Under the pieces are notes generated by a model. It was given only the letters and a program-made list of their open reading frames with translations, ran no database searches and was not told the origin of the DNA. From the NCBI RefSeq assembly GCF_013149295.1, contig NZ_JABGCB010000018.1, forward strand, positions 40,090-104,089: a DNA stretch of 64,000 nt. The letters run 5' to 3'. Below are positions 40,181 to 49,130 of this stretch, piece after piece. The stretch is from Novosphingobium sp. SG751A (GTDB taxonomy: Bacteria; Pseudomonadota; Alphaproteobacteria; Sphingomonadales; Sphingomonadaceae). How positions within the stretch are numbered: the first letter of the stretch is position 1; each line of letters opens with the position of its first letter. The position numbers and the translations under genes were made by a program.

Positions 40181-41677
40181 ATGCGCCTGATTGACCATCA
40201 TATTGTCGGCGGCACCGCCGGAGCAACCGGGCGCAGGTCGCCGGTGTTGAACCCTTCGGCGGGCGAAGTGCAGGCCGAGGTGGCCTTGGGGGACGCCGCG
40301 CTTCTGGCGCGCGCTGTGGCCGCCGCGCAGGCCGCCCAGCCGGGATGGGCCGCGACCAACCCCCAGCGCCGCGCCCGCGTGATGTTTGAATTCAAGCGTC
40401 TGGTCGAGGACAACATGCAGAGCCTGGCCGAACTGTTGGCCAGCGAGCATGGCAAGGTGATCGCCGATGCCAAGGGCGATATCCAGCGCGGTCTGGATGT
40501 GATCGAGTTTGCCTGCGGCGTTCCCCATTTGCTGAAGGGCGAATATACGCAGGGCGCAGGCCCCGGCATCGATGTCTATTCGATGCGCCAGCCTGTCGGC
40601 ATCGGGGCGGGCATCACGCCTTTCAACTTTCCCGCGATGATCCCGATGTGGATGTTTGGCGTGGCGATTGCCTGCGGCAATGCCTTCATCCTGAAGCCTT
40701 CCGAGCGCGATCCTTCGGTGCCGGTGCGCCTGTGTGAACTGATGCTGGAGGCCGGCGCGCCCGAGGGCATTTTGCAATGTGTGCATGGCGACAAGGAAAT
40801 GGTGGACGCCGTTCTCGACCATCCGGCCATCGGCGCGATCAGCTTCGTCGGCTCGTCGGACATCGCCAACTATGTCTATGAACGCGGCGCCCGCAACGGC
40901 AAGCGCGTGCAGGCGATGGGCGGCGCCAAGAACCACGGCATCGTGATGCCCGACGCCGATATGGATCAGGTGGTGCGCGATCTGTCGGGCGCGGCCTTCG
41001 GTTCGGCGGGCGAGCGGTGCATGGCGCTGCCCGTGGTGGTGCCGGTGGGCGAGGGGACGGCAGAGCGTCTGATCGAAAAGCTGCTGCCCGAGATCGAGAG
41101 CCTGCGCCTTGGCATTTCGAGCGATCCTGACGCCCATTACGGCCCGGTCGTCACCGCCGATCACAAGGTCCGCGTCGAGGGCTGGATCGCCAAATGCGAG
41201 GAGGAAGGGGGCAAGATCCTCGTCGATGGCCGGGGCTTTACGCTGCAGGGCCACGAAAAGGGCTTCTTTGTCGGGCCGACGCTGATCGATCATGTCACGC
41301 CCGACATGGAAAGCTACAAGAACGAGATCTTCGGGCCTGTGCTGCAAATCGTGCGCGCGCCCGATTTCGAAGCCGCTCTCGCGCTGCCCAGCAAGCACCA
41401 ATATGGCAATGGCGTGGCGATCTTTACTCGCAACGGCCATGCCGCGCGTGAATTTGCCGCGCGGGTCAATGTGGGCATGGTGGGCATCAATGTGCCGATT
41501 CCGGTGCCGGTGGCCTATCACACGTTTGGCGGATGGAAACGCAGCGCTTTTGGCGATACCAACCAGCATGGCATGGAAGGCATCAAGTTCTGGACCAAGA
41601 TCAAGACGATCACCGCCAAATGGCCCGACGGTTCGCTCGACGGCGGCAATGCCTTTGTTATTCCAACGATGGCCTGA
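40181..41677 (+). CDS. mmsA: Methylmalonate-semialdehyde dehydrogenase (CoA-acylating)
   Basis: This 498-residue member of the aldehyde dehydrogenase superfamily has the MmsA pattern VGIGAGITPFNFPAMIPMWM, FILKPSERDPSVPVRLCEL, ISFVGSSDIANYVYERG, QAMGGAKNHGIVMPDAD and the catalytic Cys280 in GSAGERCMALPVVV. It oxidises (methyl)malonate semialdehyde to propionyl-CoA or acetyl-CoA with NAD and CoA. GAGGAGAG precedes the ATG. It is the first gene of the valine/isobutyryl-CoA operon, divergent from the LysR regulator. Confidence 0.95.
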   Translation: MRLIDHHIVGGTAGATGRRSPVLNPSAGEVQAEVALGDAALLARAVAAAQAAQPGWAATNPQRRARVMFEFKRLVEDNMQSLAELLASEHGKVIADAKGDIQRGLDVIEFACGVPHLLKGEYTQGAGPGIDVYSMRQPVGIGAGITPFNFPAMIPMWMFGVAIACGNAFILKPSERDPSVPVRLCELMLEAGAPEGILQCVHGDKEMVDAVLDHPAIGAISFVGSSDIANYVYERGARNGKRVQAMGGAKNHGIVMPDADMDQVVRDLSGAAFGSAGERCMALPVVVPVGEGTAERLIEKLLPEIESLRLGISSDPDAHYGPVVTADHKVRVEGWIAKCEEEGGKILVDGRGFTLQGHEKGFFVGPTLIDHVTPDMESYKNEIFGPVLQIVRAPDFEAALALPSKHQYGNGVAIFTRNGHAAREFAARVNVGMVGINVPIPVPVAYHTFGGWKRSAFGDTNQHGMEGIKFWTKIKTITAKWPDGSLDGGNAFVIPTMA

Positions 41678-41680
41678 CCC

Positions 41681-42826
41681 ATGATGACTGATGCCTTCAC
41701 ACTCACGCCGGATCAGCTGGCCATTCAGGAAGCGGCGCGCCGATTTACGGCCGACGCCATCACTCCCCACGCGGCGCGTTGGGACGAGGAACATCACTTC
41801 CCGCGCGAGGTGATGCAGGCGGCCGGTGAAATGGGCTTTGGCGCGATCTATGTCGGCGAGGAGAGCGGCGGGATCGGGCTGGGGCGTCTGGAAGCGGCGC
41901 TGGTGATCGAGGCGATGGCCTATGGCTGCGCGGCGACCAGCGCCTTTATCTCGATCCACAATATGGCCGCCTGGATGATCGACCGCTTTGGCAGCGCGGA
42001 CTTGAAATCGCGCTATCTGCCCGCGCTGGTGGGGATGGAGCAGTTGGCGTCCTATTGCCTGACCGAGCCGGGCAGCGGTTCGGACGCCGCCGCGCTGTCG
42101 ACCACGGCGCGGCGGGATGGCGACGATTATGTGCTCAACGGTACCAAGCAGTTCATTTCGGGCGGCGGGGTGAATGATGTCTATCTGATCATGGTGCGCA
42201 CCGGTGAGGCCGGGGCGCGGGGCATTTCCTGCGTGGTCGTAGAAAAGGGCATGAAGGGCGTCAGTTTCGGCGCGCCGGAGAAAAAGCTGGGCTGGAATGC
42301 TTCGCCCACGGCGCAGGTCATTCTGGACGATGTGCGCGTCCCGGTCGCCAATCTGTTGGGAGCCGAGGGGGACGGTTTCAAAATCGCCATGGCGGGCATC
42401 GATGGCGGGCGGGTCAATATCGGGGCCTGCTCGCTGGGCGGGGCGCAGCGCTGTCTTGACGAGGCGGTGCAATATACCAAGGACCGCAAGCAGTTCGGCA
42501 AGGCGATTGCCGATTTCCAGAACACGCAATTCGTGCTGGCCGACATGGCCACCGAACTGGAGGCGGCGCGCGCGCTGCTCTATATCGCCGCCGGCAAGAT
42601 CACGGCGGGCGCGAGCGACAAGACTGCCTTTGCCGCCATGGCCAAGCGCTTTGCCACCGATACCGGCAGCAGCGTGGTGGATCGCGCGCTGCAGATGTTC
42701 GGCGGCTATGGCTATCTGCGCGACTATCCGATCGAGCGCTTCTGGCGCGATCTGCGCGTGCACCGCATCCTTGAAGGCACCAATGAAGTGATGCGCCTTA
42801 TCATTGCGCGGGAGTTGTTGAAGTGA
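41681..42826 (+). CDS. Acyl-CoA dehydrogenase, isobutyryl-CoA dehydrogenase-like (ACAD8 type)
   Basis: This 381-residue enzyme has FTLTPDQLAIQEAARRFTAD, GFGAIYVGEESGGIGLGRLE, the FAD loop LASYCLTEPGSGSDAAALST, YVLNGTKQFISGGGVNDVYL, MFGGYGYLRDYPIERFWRDL and catalytic Glu in RVHRILEGTNEVMR. GIGLxR and YCLTEPGSGSDA match ACAD8/MmsC-type enzymes. Context between mmsA and a 3-hydroxyisobutyryl-CoA hydrolase gene supports isobutyryl-CoA to methacrylyl-CoA conversion. The next gene starts inside its stop (GTGA overlap). Confidence 0.93.
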   Translation: MMTDAFTLTPDQLAIQEAARRFTADAITPHAARWDEEHHFPREVMQAAGEMGFGAIYVGEESGGIGLGRLEAALVIEAMAYGCAATSAFISIHNMAAWMIDRFGSADLKSRYLPALVGMEQLASYCLTEPGSGSDAAALSTTARRDGDDYVLNGTKQFISGGGVNDVYLIMVRTGEAGARGISCVVVEKGMKGVSFGAPEKKLGWNASPTAQVILDDVRVPVANLLGAEGDGFKIAMAGIDGGRVNIGACSLGGAQRCLDEAVQYTKDRKQFGKAIADFQNTQFVLADMATELEAARALLYIAAGKITAGASDKTAFAAMAKRFATDTGSSVVDRALQMFGGYGYLRDYPIERFWRDLRVHRILEGTNEVMRLIIARELLK

Positions 42827-43908
42827 GCCTTGATGACGCATCCGCGACACCGGAAGTTCTTGTTCGTGTCGAGGGCGGGGCGGGTCTTCTCTCGCTCAAC
42901 CGCCCGCGCGCGATCCATGCGTTGACGCTGGATATGGTGCGCGCGATGACGGGTGCGCTGCTCGACTGGCGCAGGGATGAGTCGGTGAGGGTGGTGCTGA
43001 TCGACCATGCGGTGGATGCGGGTGGTGATCCCAAACTCTCACGCGGGTTCTGTTCGGGTGGCGACATCAGCCTTTTGCGCCAATCGGCGCTGGAGGATGG
43101 TGTCGCCGGGAGGCGGTTTTTTTTCGAGGAATATCAGCTCAACCACCTGCTCTTTACCTATCCCAAGCCGGTGGTGGCGTTCATGGACGGCATCACGATG
43201 GGCGGGGGCGTAGGCATTTCCCAGCCCGCGCGGCTGCGCGTCGCAACGCAGAACACCCGCCTTGCCATGCCGGAAAGCGGGATCGGCCTGTTTCCCGATG
43301 TCGGTGGGGGCTGGTATCTCTCGCGCCTCGCGGGCAGGCTCGGCCAGTATCTGGCGCTGACCGGCGCGCGGCTTGATGGGGCGGAATGCATCTGGGCGGG
43401 GCTGGCGAGCCATTATCTGCCCGCCGCCGCCCTGCCGCAGGCCAAGGCGCGAATGATCGCGGGCGATGCCCCCGATGTGATGCTTGATGAAATGGCCGCG
43501 CCCGCACCTGAGGCGAAGATCGCGGCCCATGCCGATGCCATCGCCCGCCTGTTTGCCAGTGACCGGCTGGAGGACATCCTGGCCGCGCTGGAGGCCGATG
43601 ACAGCGATTTTGCCCAAACCACGCTGGCCACGATCCGCACCAAGAGCCCGACGACCTGCAAGGTTTCGCTGCGGCAATTGGCCACAAGCCGGACATTGCC
43701 CGATTTTGCCGCGAATATGGCTATGGAATACCACATCGGCGGACGGGTGCTGATGCTGCCTGATTTTGCCGAAGGGGTGCGGGCGGTGATCATCGACAAG
43801 GACAACGCGCCGCAGTGGTCGCCCGCAACGGCAGAGGCGGTGACCGACACGATGATCGATGATATTTTTGCGCCTCTTCCGGCACTTGAGGAATGGAAAC
43901 CACTATGA
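42823..43908 (+). CDS. 3-hydroxyisobutyryl-CoA hydrolase (crotonase family)
   Basis: This 361-residue, longer crotonase-fold protein has the HIBCH signature SRGFCSGGDISLLRQSA, AFMDGITMGGGVGISQPARL, LAMPESGIGLFPDVGGGWYL with the catalytic Glu/Asp pair, and TTLATIRTKSPTTCKVSLRQ. It releases CoA from 3-hydroxyisobutyryl-CoA, preventing build-up of reactive methacrylyl-CoA. The start is GTG overlapping the previous stop by 4 bp, and the next gene overlaps its stop by 4 bp, so translation is coupled throughout. Confidence 0.93.
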   Translation: MSLDDASATPEVLVRVEGGAGLLSLNRPRAIHALTLDMVRAMTGALLDWRRDESVRVVLIDHAVDAGGDPKLSRGFCSGGDISLLRQSALEDGVAGRRFFFEEYQLNHLLFTYPKPVVAFMDGITMGGGVGISQPARLRVATQNTRLAMPESGIGLFPDVGGGWYLSRLAGRLGQYLALTGARLDGAECIWAGLASHYLPAAALPQAKARMIAGDAPDVMLDEMAAPAPEAKIAAHADAIARLFASDRLEDILAALEADDSDFAQTTLATIRTKSPTTCKVSLRQLATSRTLPDFAANMAMEYHIGGRVLMLPDFAEGVRAVIIDKDNAPQWSPATAEAVTDTMIDDIFAPLPALEEWKPL

Positions 43909-44687
43909 GTTACGAAACGATCCTCGTCGAAACGCGCGGCGCGGTGACGCTCATCACGTTGAACCGGCCCAAGGCGCTCAATGCGCTGAACTCGCAGGTC
44001 TGCGCCGAACTGGTAAAGGCTTTCGCCGCCTTCGAGGCGGATGATACGCAAGGCTGCGCCGTGTTGACCGGCAGCGGCGACAAGGCGTTTGCGGCAGGTG
44101 CCGACATCAAGGAAATGGCCGAAAAGCCTGCTGCCGATTTCTTTCTGGGCGATTTCTTTGCCGATTGGCAGGCGCATATTGTGCGAAGCACCCGCAAGCC
44201 GTGGATTGCGGCGGTCAATGGTTTTGCGCTGGGCGGCGGTTGCGAACTGGCGATGATGGCCGATTTCATTCTGGCGGCTGATACCGCCAAATTCGGCCAG
44301 CCCGAGATCAAGCTGGGCGTGGCGCCCGGCATGGGCGGATCGCAGCGCCTGACCCGTGCGGTGGGCAAGGCCAAGGCGATGGAAATGTGCCTGACCGGCC
44401 GCATGATGGGCGCCGAGGAAGCCGAGCGCAGCGGTCTTGTGGCGCGCATCGTGCCGCTGGCCGATCTGGTGGAGGATGCGGTGAAAACGGCGCAGACCAT
44501 CGCCGGAATGCCGCGCATGGCCGCGATGGTGAATAAGGAAATGGTCAATATCGCCTTCGAAACCGGCCTCGAACAGGGCCTCCTTACCGAGCGGCGCCTG
44601 TTCCAGATCCTCACGGCCACTCAGGACAAGGCCGAAGGCATGGCAGCCTTTGTCGAAAAGCGTCAGGCCGTCTGGAAAGGGCGGTAA
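43905..44687 (+). CDS. Enoyl-CoA hydratase
   Basis: This 260-residue classical crotonase has ITLNRPKALNALNSQVCAEL, GDKAFAAGADIKEMAEKP (oxyanion hole), GFALGGGCELAMMADFILAA, and GQPEIKLGVAPGMGGSQRLT carrying the catalytic Glu residues. It ends FVEKRQAVWKGR. It probably hydrates methacrylyl-CoA to 3-hydroxyisobutyryl-CoA in this operon. ATGA overlap with the hydrolase gene fixes the start at 43905. Confidence 0.94.
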   Translation: MSYETILVETRGAVTLITLNRPKALNALNSQVCAELVKAFAAFEADDTQGCAVLTGSGDKAFAAGADIKEMAEKPAADFFLGDFFADWQAHIVRSTRKPWIAAVNGFALGGGCELAMMADFILAADTAKFGQPEIKLGVAPGMGGSQRLTRAVGKAKAMEMCLTGRMMGAEEAERSGLVARIVPLADLVEDAVKTAQTIAGMPRMAAMVNKEMVNIAFETGLEQGLLTERRLFQILTATQDKAEGMAAFVEKRQAVWKGR

Positions 44688-44740
44688 AGGCCGGAAGGCT
44701 TAAGGCCAACAGGCCGAAGCATATAAAAGGAGAGGTTTGC

Positions 44741-45610
44741 ATGAAAATTGCCTTTATCGGTCTTGGCAATATGGGCGGCGGCATGGCGGCCAATCTGGCC
44801 AAGGCGGGCCATGATGTTCGTGCCTTCGATCTGGCCGAAGCGGCGCTGGAGCGCGCCCGTGCCAATGATTGCACCACCTTTGCCACGGCGCGCGAAGCGG
44901 TGGCGGGCGTGGATGCGGTGGTCTCGATGCTGCCCAACGGCGCGATCGTGAAATCGGTCTACAGCGCCGATGTGCTGGGTCAGGCGCCCGCCGGCGCGCT
45001 GCTGCTGGATTGCTCGACCATCGATGTTGCCACGGCGCGCGAAGTGTCGGTGATGGCCGAGGCGGCAGGTTATCGCATGGTGGATGCTCCGGTGTCCGGT
45101 GGGATTGCGGCGGCCAATGCGGGCACGCTGACCTTTATGGTTGGCGGCCCGGCGGATAGCTTTGCAGCGGCCGAACCGATCCTTGCGCAAATGGGCAAGG
45201 CGGTGATCCACGCGGGCGACAGCGGGGCGGGACAGGCGGCCAAGATCTGCAACAACATGCTGCTGGGCGCCTCGATGGTGGCGACCTGCGAAACGTTCAA
45301 ACTGGCCGAGCGGCTGGGGCTGGATCTCCAGACCTTCTATGACATTTCCTCCAAGGCGTCGGGCCAGTGCTGGTCGATGACCTCCTATTGCCCGGTGCCC
45401 GGCGTGGGGCCGACGACCCCGGCTGACAATGACTATCAGGGCGGTTTTGCCACGACGCTGATGCTCAAGGATCTGAAGCTGGCCATGGCGGCGGCGCAGG
45501 CTGCCGGGGCGCCTGTGCCGATGGGGCATCGCGCCGAAGAACTTTACGCCGCCTTTGATGCAGCGGGCAATGGCGGCGTGGATTTTTCCGCCATTATCAA
45601 GACACTTTAA
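44741..45610 (+). CDS. mmsB: 3-hydroxyisobutyrate dehydrogenase
   Basis: This 289-residue beta-hydroxyacid dehydrogenase has MKIAFIGLGNMGGGMAANLA (NAD-binding), VSMLPNGAIVKSVYSADVLG, MVDAPVSGGIAAANAGTLTF (substrate loop) and the catalytic Lys in SGAGQAAKICNNMLLGASMV. It ends with the HIBADH-type FDAAGNGGVDFSAIIKTL. It oxidises 3-hydroxyisobutyrate to methylmalonate semialdehyde, the substrate of MmsA. AAAAGGAGAGG lies ahead of the ATG. Confidence 0.95.
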   Translation: MKIAFIGLGNMGGGMAANLAKAGHDVRAFDLAEAALERARANDCTTFATAREAVAGVDAVVSMLPNGAIVKSVYSADVLGQAPAGALLLDCSTIDVATAREVSVMAEAAGYRMVDAPVSGGIAAANAGTLTFMVGGPADSFAAAEPILAQMGKAVIHAGDSGAGQAAKICNNMLLGASMVATCETFKLAERLGLDLQTFYDISSKASGQCWSMTSYCPVPGVGPTTPADNDYQGGFATTLMLKDLKLAMAAAQAAGAPVPMGHRAEELYAAFDAAGNGGVDFSAIIKTL

Positions 45611-45631
45611 TTGCAAATGCAGGAGCCGATT

Positions 45632-46819
45632 ATGTCGGAAGCCCAGAATATCTATATCGTGTCCGGCACGCGCACGGCGATTGGCGATTTTGGAGGCGGG
45701 CTGAAAAGTTTCATGCCTTCCGAACTGGCGGGCATGGTGGCGGCCGAGGCGGTGAAGCGCGCAGGCGTGGCGCCCGGCGATATCGGCCATGTCGTGTTCG
45801 GCCAGGTCATTCCGTCAAGTGCCAAGGATGCCTATCTGGCGCGGGTTGCAGCGCTCAACGCGGGCATCCCGGTGGAAACCCCGGCGCTGACGGTCAACCG
45901 CCTGTGCGGATCGGGGCTTCAGGCGATTATTTCTGCGGCCCAGATGATGATGCTGGGCGAGGCTGAGATCACGGTGGCGGGCGGCGCGGAGAGCATGTCG
46001 AATGCGCCCTATCACGATCATGGCCAACGCTGGGGCCGCAAGATGGGCGACGGGGCGCTGGTGGATGCGCTGGTGCAGACTTTGTCCGATCCGATTGATG
46101 GCTATCACATGGGGATTACTGCGGAAAATGTTGCAGCGCGCCATAATGTGACCCGCGAGCAGCAGGATGCGTTGGTCGTGGAAGGCCATGCCCGCGCGGT
46201 CCGCGCGATTGCCGAGGGGCGTTTCAAGGATCAGATCCTTCCCATCGAGGTCAAGACCCGCAAGGGTGTGAGCGTGTTCGACACGGACGAACACCCGCGC
46301 GCCGACACCAACATGGAAACCTTGGCCGGTATGAAGCCGGTGTTCAAAAAGGATGGTACGGTTACCGCCGCCAATGCCAGCGGCATCAATGATGGTGCGG
46401 CGGCGGCGGTGCTGGCCACGGGCGAGGCCGTCGCCGCCAAAGGGCTGAAGCCGATGGCGCGCATTGTCAGCTGGGGCCATGCCGGGGTCGAACCCGCCTA
46501 TATGGGCATTGGGCCGGTCAAGGCGGTGCCGATTGCGTTGAAACGCGCGGGGCTGAGCCTTGCCGATATCGATGTGATCGAGGCGAATGAGGCTTTTGCC
46601 GCGCAGGCGCTGGCCGTGGCGGGCGCACTGGGCTTTGATCCGGCCAGGCTCAATCCCAACGGCAGCGGCGTCGCGCTGGGCCATCCGGTGGGTGCGACCG
46701 GCGCGATCCTGACGGTAAAGGCGGCGTATGAGTTGCAGCGCATCGGCGGGCGATATGGCCTGATCACCATGTGCATCGGCGGCGGTCAGGGGATCGCCAT
46801 GGTTATCGAGGCGGTGTGA
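45632..46819 (+). CDS. Acetyl-CoA acyltransferase (thiolase)
   Basis: This 395-residue degradative/biosynthetic thiolase has the complete triad: Cys in TVNRLCGSGLQAIISAAQMM, His in GVALGHPVGATGAILTVKAA and Cys in LITMCIGGGQGIAMVIEAV. AGGAG lies 6 bp before the ATG at 45632. It cleaves a 3-ketoacyl-CoA. Following the valine operon and coupled by 1 bp to a PaaG-like crotonase gene, it may serve phenylacetate-like or general beta-oxidation rather than valine breakdown. Confidence 0.94.
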   Translation: MSEAQNIYIVSGTRTAIGDFGGGLKSFMPSELAGMVAAEAVKRAGVAPGDIGHVVFGQVIPSSAKDAYLARVAALNAGIPVETPALTVNRLCGSGLQAIISAAQMMMLGEAEITVAGGAESMSNAPYHDHGQRWGRKMGDGALVDALVQTLSDPIDGYHMGITAENVAARHNVTREQQDALVVEGHARAVRAIAEGRFKDQILPIEVKTRKGVSVFDTDEHPRADTNMETLAGMKPVFKKDGTVTAANASGINDGAAAAVLATGEAVAAKGLKPMARIVSWGHAGVEPAYMGIGPVKAVPIALKRAGLSLADIDVIEANEAFAAQALAVAGALGFDPARLNPNGSGVALGHPVGATGAILTVKAAYELQRIGGRYGLITMCIGGGQGIAMVIEAV

Positions 46820-47610
46820 TGGCGGACTATCGTTTCATCAAGGCGCAGCGCGAGGGTGATGTGGTGACCATCGCGCTCAACCGGCCGGACAAGCTCAATG
46901 CGCTGACCCCGGCGATGTTTGGCGAACTGGGCGCGGCGGTGGCCGAGGCGGTGGCGCAGGGCGCGCGGGCGCTGGTGCTGACCGGCGAGGGCCGGTTCTT
47001 CTGCTCGGGCGCCGATATTGCCCCCGATGGCGCGGGTTATGAGGGCTTGCCCGAGGATCTGGGCGCGCTGCTCGATGCGGCCTATAATCCCTTTGCGCGA
47101 CAATTGGCGGCGCTGGAAATCCCGGTGGTGACGGCTCTGAATGGCCCCTGCGCCGGGGCCGGGATGAGCATTGCTCTGGCCGGTGACATCGTGGTGATGG
47201 GCCAGAGCGCCTATCTGTTGCTGGCTTTCGTCAATATCGGTCTGGTGCCCGATGCGGGCGCGACATGGCTGGTGGCGCGCAGCGCGGGCCGTGCGCGGGC
47301 GCTGGAAATGGCGCTGCTCGGCGAACGCATGGGCGCCGATGAGGCCAAGGCGGCGGGGTTGGTGACGCGCGTGGTGGCCGATGACGCTGTCCTGATCGAG
47401 GCGCAGGCGCTGGCAGCCCGATTGGCAGCAGGGCCGACCGGAGCGATGGGCTTGATCCGACGACAGGTGGCCGCAGCCCTGGAACAAGGGTTTGACGCAA
47501 CGCTTGAAATCGAACGCGCAAACCAGACGGCCGCAGGGCAAACGGAAGATTTTGCCGAGGCGATCCGCGCCTTTGGCGAGAAACGCAAGCCGCAATTCAA
47601 GGGGCGCTGA
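46819..47610 (+). CDS. Crotonase-family protein, PaaG-like (enoyl-CoA hydratase/isomerase)
   Basis: This 263-residue crotonase has VTIALNRPDKLNALTPAMFG, GRFFCSGADIAPDGAGYEG, LNGPCAGAGMSIALAGDIVV and FVNIGLVPDAGATWLVARSA. The LVPDAGATWL segment, with Asp where hydratases have Glu, is that of PaaG-type isomerases. Epoxide/oxepin or double-bond isomerisation is therefore more likely than hydration. ATG overlaps the thiolase stop by 1 bp. A PaaH-like gene converges 4 bp beyond its stop. Confidence 0.87.
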   Translation: MADYRFIKAQREGDVVTIALNRPDKLNALTPAMFGELGAAVAEAVAQGARALVLTGEGRFFCSGADIAPDGAGYEGLPEDLGALLDAAYNPFARQLAALEIPVVTALNGPCAGAGMSIALAGDIVVMGQSAYLLLAFVNIGLVPDAGATWLVARSAGRARALEMALLGERMGADEAKAAGLVTRVVADDAVLIEAQALAARLAAGPTGAMGLIRRQVAAALEQGFDATLEIERANQTAAGQTEDFAEAIRAFGEKRKPQFKGR

Positions 47611-47613
47611 TGC

Positions 47614-49071
47614 TTATTTGGCGCTGGCCGCACTGGGAAGATAGGCGTCGGATTGCAGCACCGATGCAAGATGCCGCAAATTGACGGCAAGCCGCTCGAT
47701 GCCATAGCCGCATCCCCAGTCAATTGGGCCTTGCGGATGGTTGGCGCCCAGTATCAAGGCCTTGTCGATGTCTTCGGGGCTGGCAACGCCATGGTTTGCC
47801 GCATCCAAAGCGGCATTGGCCAATTGCACCATGCTGCGCAGCACAACTTGTCCGGGGCGATCAGGGAGCAACAACAGGTTAATTCCCACCCTATGGAACA
47901 TGGCAGTCAACGGGTTTAGATCCGTGCCCCGCAGCGCCGTTACACCCAGCGCTGTCGCTGTTGCAAAATCACGAGCCAGATCCAGCAGCATATCCACGCC
48001 GGGCCGAGCCGCCAACGGAAGACCGTCACCCAAGGCGATCACGCATTCTCCCAGCTTGAAGCAGTCAGGGGGCAGGGCGTCATTTCGTTCCACGCAAATC
48101 CCGCTGTTGGCCAGACGAGTGAACAGACCTTGGAGGGGTGAGTCGGCCGCATGGACCTGAATATGCGCAGGGGCGGGCTTCTCGCTCGTCAACCAGTTCG
48201 GCAAAGGAAGCGGCTTGCCGTGGTCATACACGCCGCGCCCGGTCTTTTGGCCCAGATCGCCGCGTTCCACCAGAGCAGCTTGCTCACGCCGCAGTTCAAA
48301 GCGCGCGATGCCGGCAATCCGGCTGTGCACCGAAGCGGCAGCGGCGTAATTGATGTCCTGACCGATCAGGTCGCTCAAGGCCAGAGGGCCGATGCGGAAA
48401 CCGCCCGCCTCCACCATCAAGGCGTCAATATCCTGCGGGGCGATGCCATCGCCCAATGCGGCAAACCCTTCTGCATAATAGGGGCGGGCCACGCTGTTGA
48501 CGATAAAGCCGGGAACATCGCGCGCGACGATGACCTGCTTGCCCCATGCCGTCATCACCTTTGCGGCACGGGTCATGACGGATGGTGCGGTGCGCGATGA
48601 TGCGATGAGTTCCACCAATCGCATCACGGGCACGGGATTGAAGAAATGCAGGCCGCAGAACCGATCCGGCCAGCGCAGCGCCGAGGCAATGGCATCGACA
48701 GATAGAGATGAGGTATTGGTGGCCAAAATACAGTCCGCGCCAACAATCTGCTCCAGCGCGGAAAAGACGTCCCGCTTGATATCCAGACGTTCGACAATCG
48801 CTTCGATGACCAGATGGGCATTGGACAGGGCGTGCAACTGATCGTCCCACCGGACGCGGCCTGTTATCTCGCTCCGCAGGTCTGCGGCCAGCCTGCCTTT
48901 TGCCACCATGCGTTCAAGTGCGGCATCCATGGCCGCCCCGCCGCGCGCAAGCGCCTGGGCGGATTGGTCAAAAACGGTGACGCGGCACCCGGCCTGCGCC
49001 GCGATCTGCGCGATCCCCAAGCCCATGGTGCCCGCGCCAATGACGCCGATATGCAAGCCGATCATGTCCAT
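47614..49071 (-). CDS. paaH: 3-hydroxyacyl-CoA dehydrogenase, PaaH-like (two C-terminal domains)
   Basis: This protein of about 485 residues has an N-terminal Rossmann domain (IGVIGAGTMGLGIAQIAAQA, LATNTSSLSVDAIASAL, GLHFFNPVPVMRLVELI). Two 3HCDH C-terminal modules follow: FIVNSVARPYYAEGFAALGD near residue 195 and LLLLPDRPGQVVLRSMVQLA near 405. That length and PYYAE motif are typical of PaaH, which oxidises 3-hydroxyadipyl-CoA. Other paa genes (paaABCDE, paaK) are absent, so it may serve another beta-oxidation. An ATG at 49065 is an alternative start. A perfect palindrome lies just upstream. Confidence 0.88.
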   Translation of the reverse strand: MDMIGLHIGVIGAGTMGLGIAQIAAQAGCRVTVFDQSAQALARGGAAMDAALERMVAKGRLAADLRSEITGRVRWDDQLHALSNAHLVIEAIVERLDIKRDVFSALEQIVGADCILATNTSSLSVDAIASALRWPDRFCGLHFFNPVPVMRLVELIASSRTAPSVMTRAAKVMTAWGKQVIVARDVPGFIVNSVARPYYAEGFAALGDGIAPQDIDALMVEAGGFRIGPLALSDLIGQDINYAAAASVHSRIAGIARFELRREQAALVERGDLGQKTGRGVYDHGKPLPLPNWLTSEKPAPAHIQVHAADSPLQGLFTRLANSGICVERNDALPPDCFKLGECVIALGDGLPLAARPGVDMLLDLARDFATATALGVTALRGTDLNPLTAMFHRVGINLLLLPDRPGQVVLRSMVQLANAALDAANHGVASPEDIDKALILGANHPQGPIDWGCGYGIERLAVNLRHLASVLQSDAYLPSAASAK

Positions 49072-49105
49072 ACCGGACAATTATGCCAGCATGGCAAAAA
49101 GATCA

Positions 49106-49127
49106 ATAGTCCATATTTATGGACTAT
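49106..49127. promoter_or_regulatory. 22-bp palindrome ATAGTCCATA-TT-TATGGACTAT, probable GntR operator
   Basis: Perfect 10-bp arms lie in the 59 bp between the GntR-type gene stop and the PaaH-like gene start. It overlaps a minus-strand TTGATC that could act as a -35 element for the PaaH-like gene. A 9/10 match to one arm occurs at 50982-50991 upstream of the receptor operon. The following T run also makes it look like a weak terminator, so both readings remain open. Confidence 0.6.
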
Positions 49128-49130
49128 TTT

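Noticed and set aside
40145..42850. A 901-codon open frame on the minus strand
   Set aside because: It is antisense to mmsA and the ACAD8-like gene, has low-complexity His/Arg/Gln-rich composition and no motif. It is a by-product of high GC at third positions.
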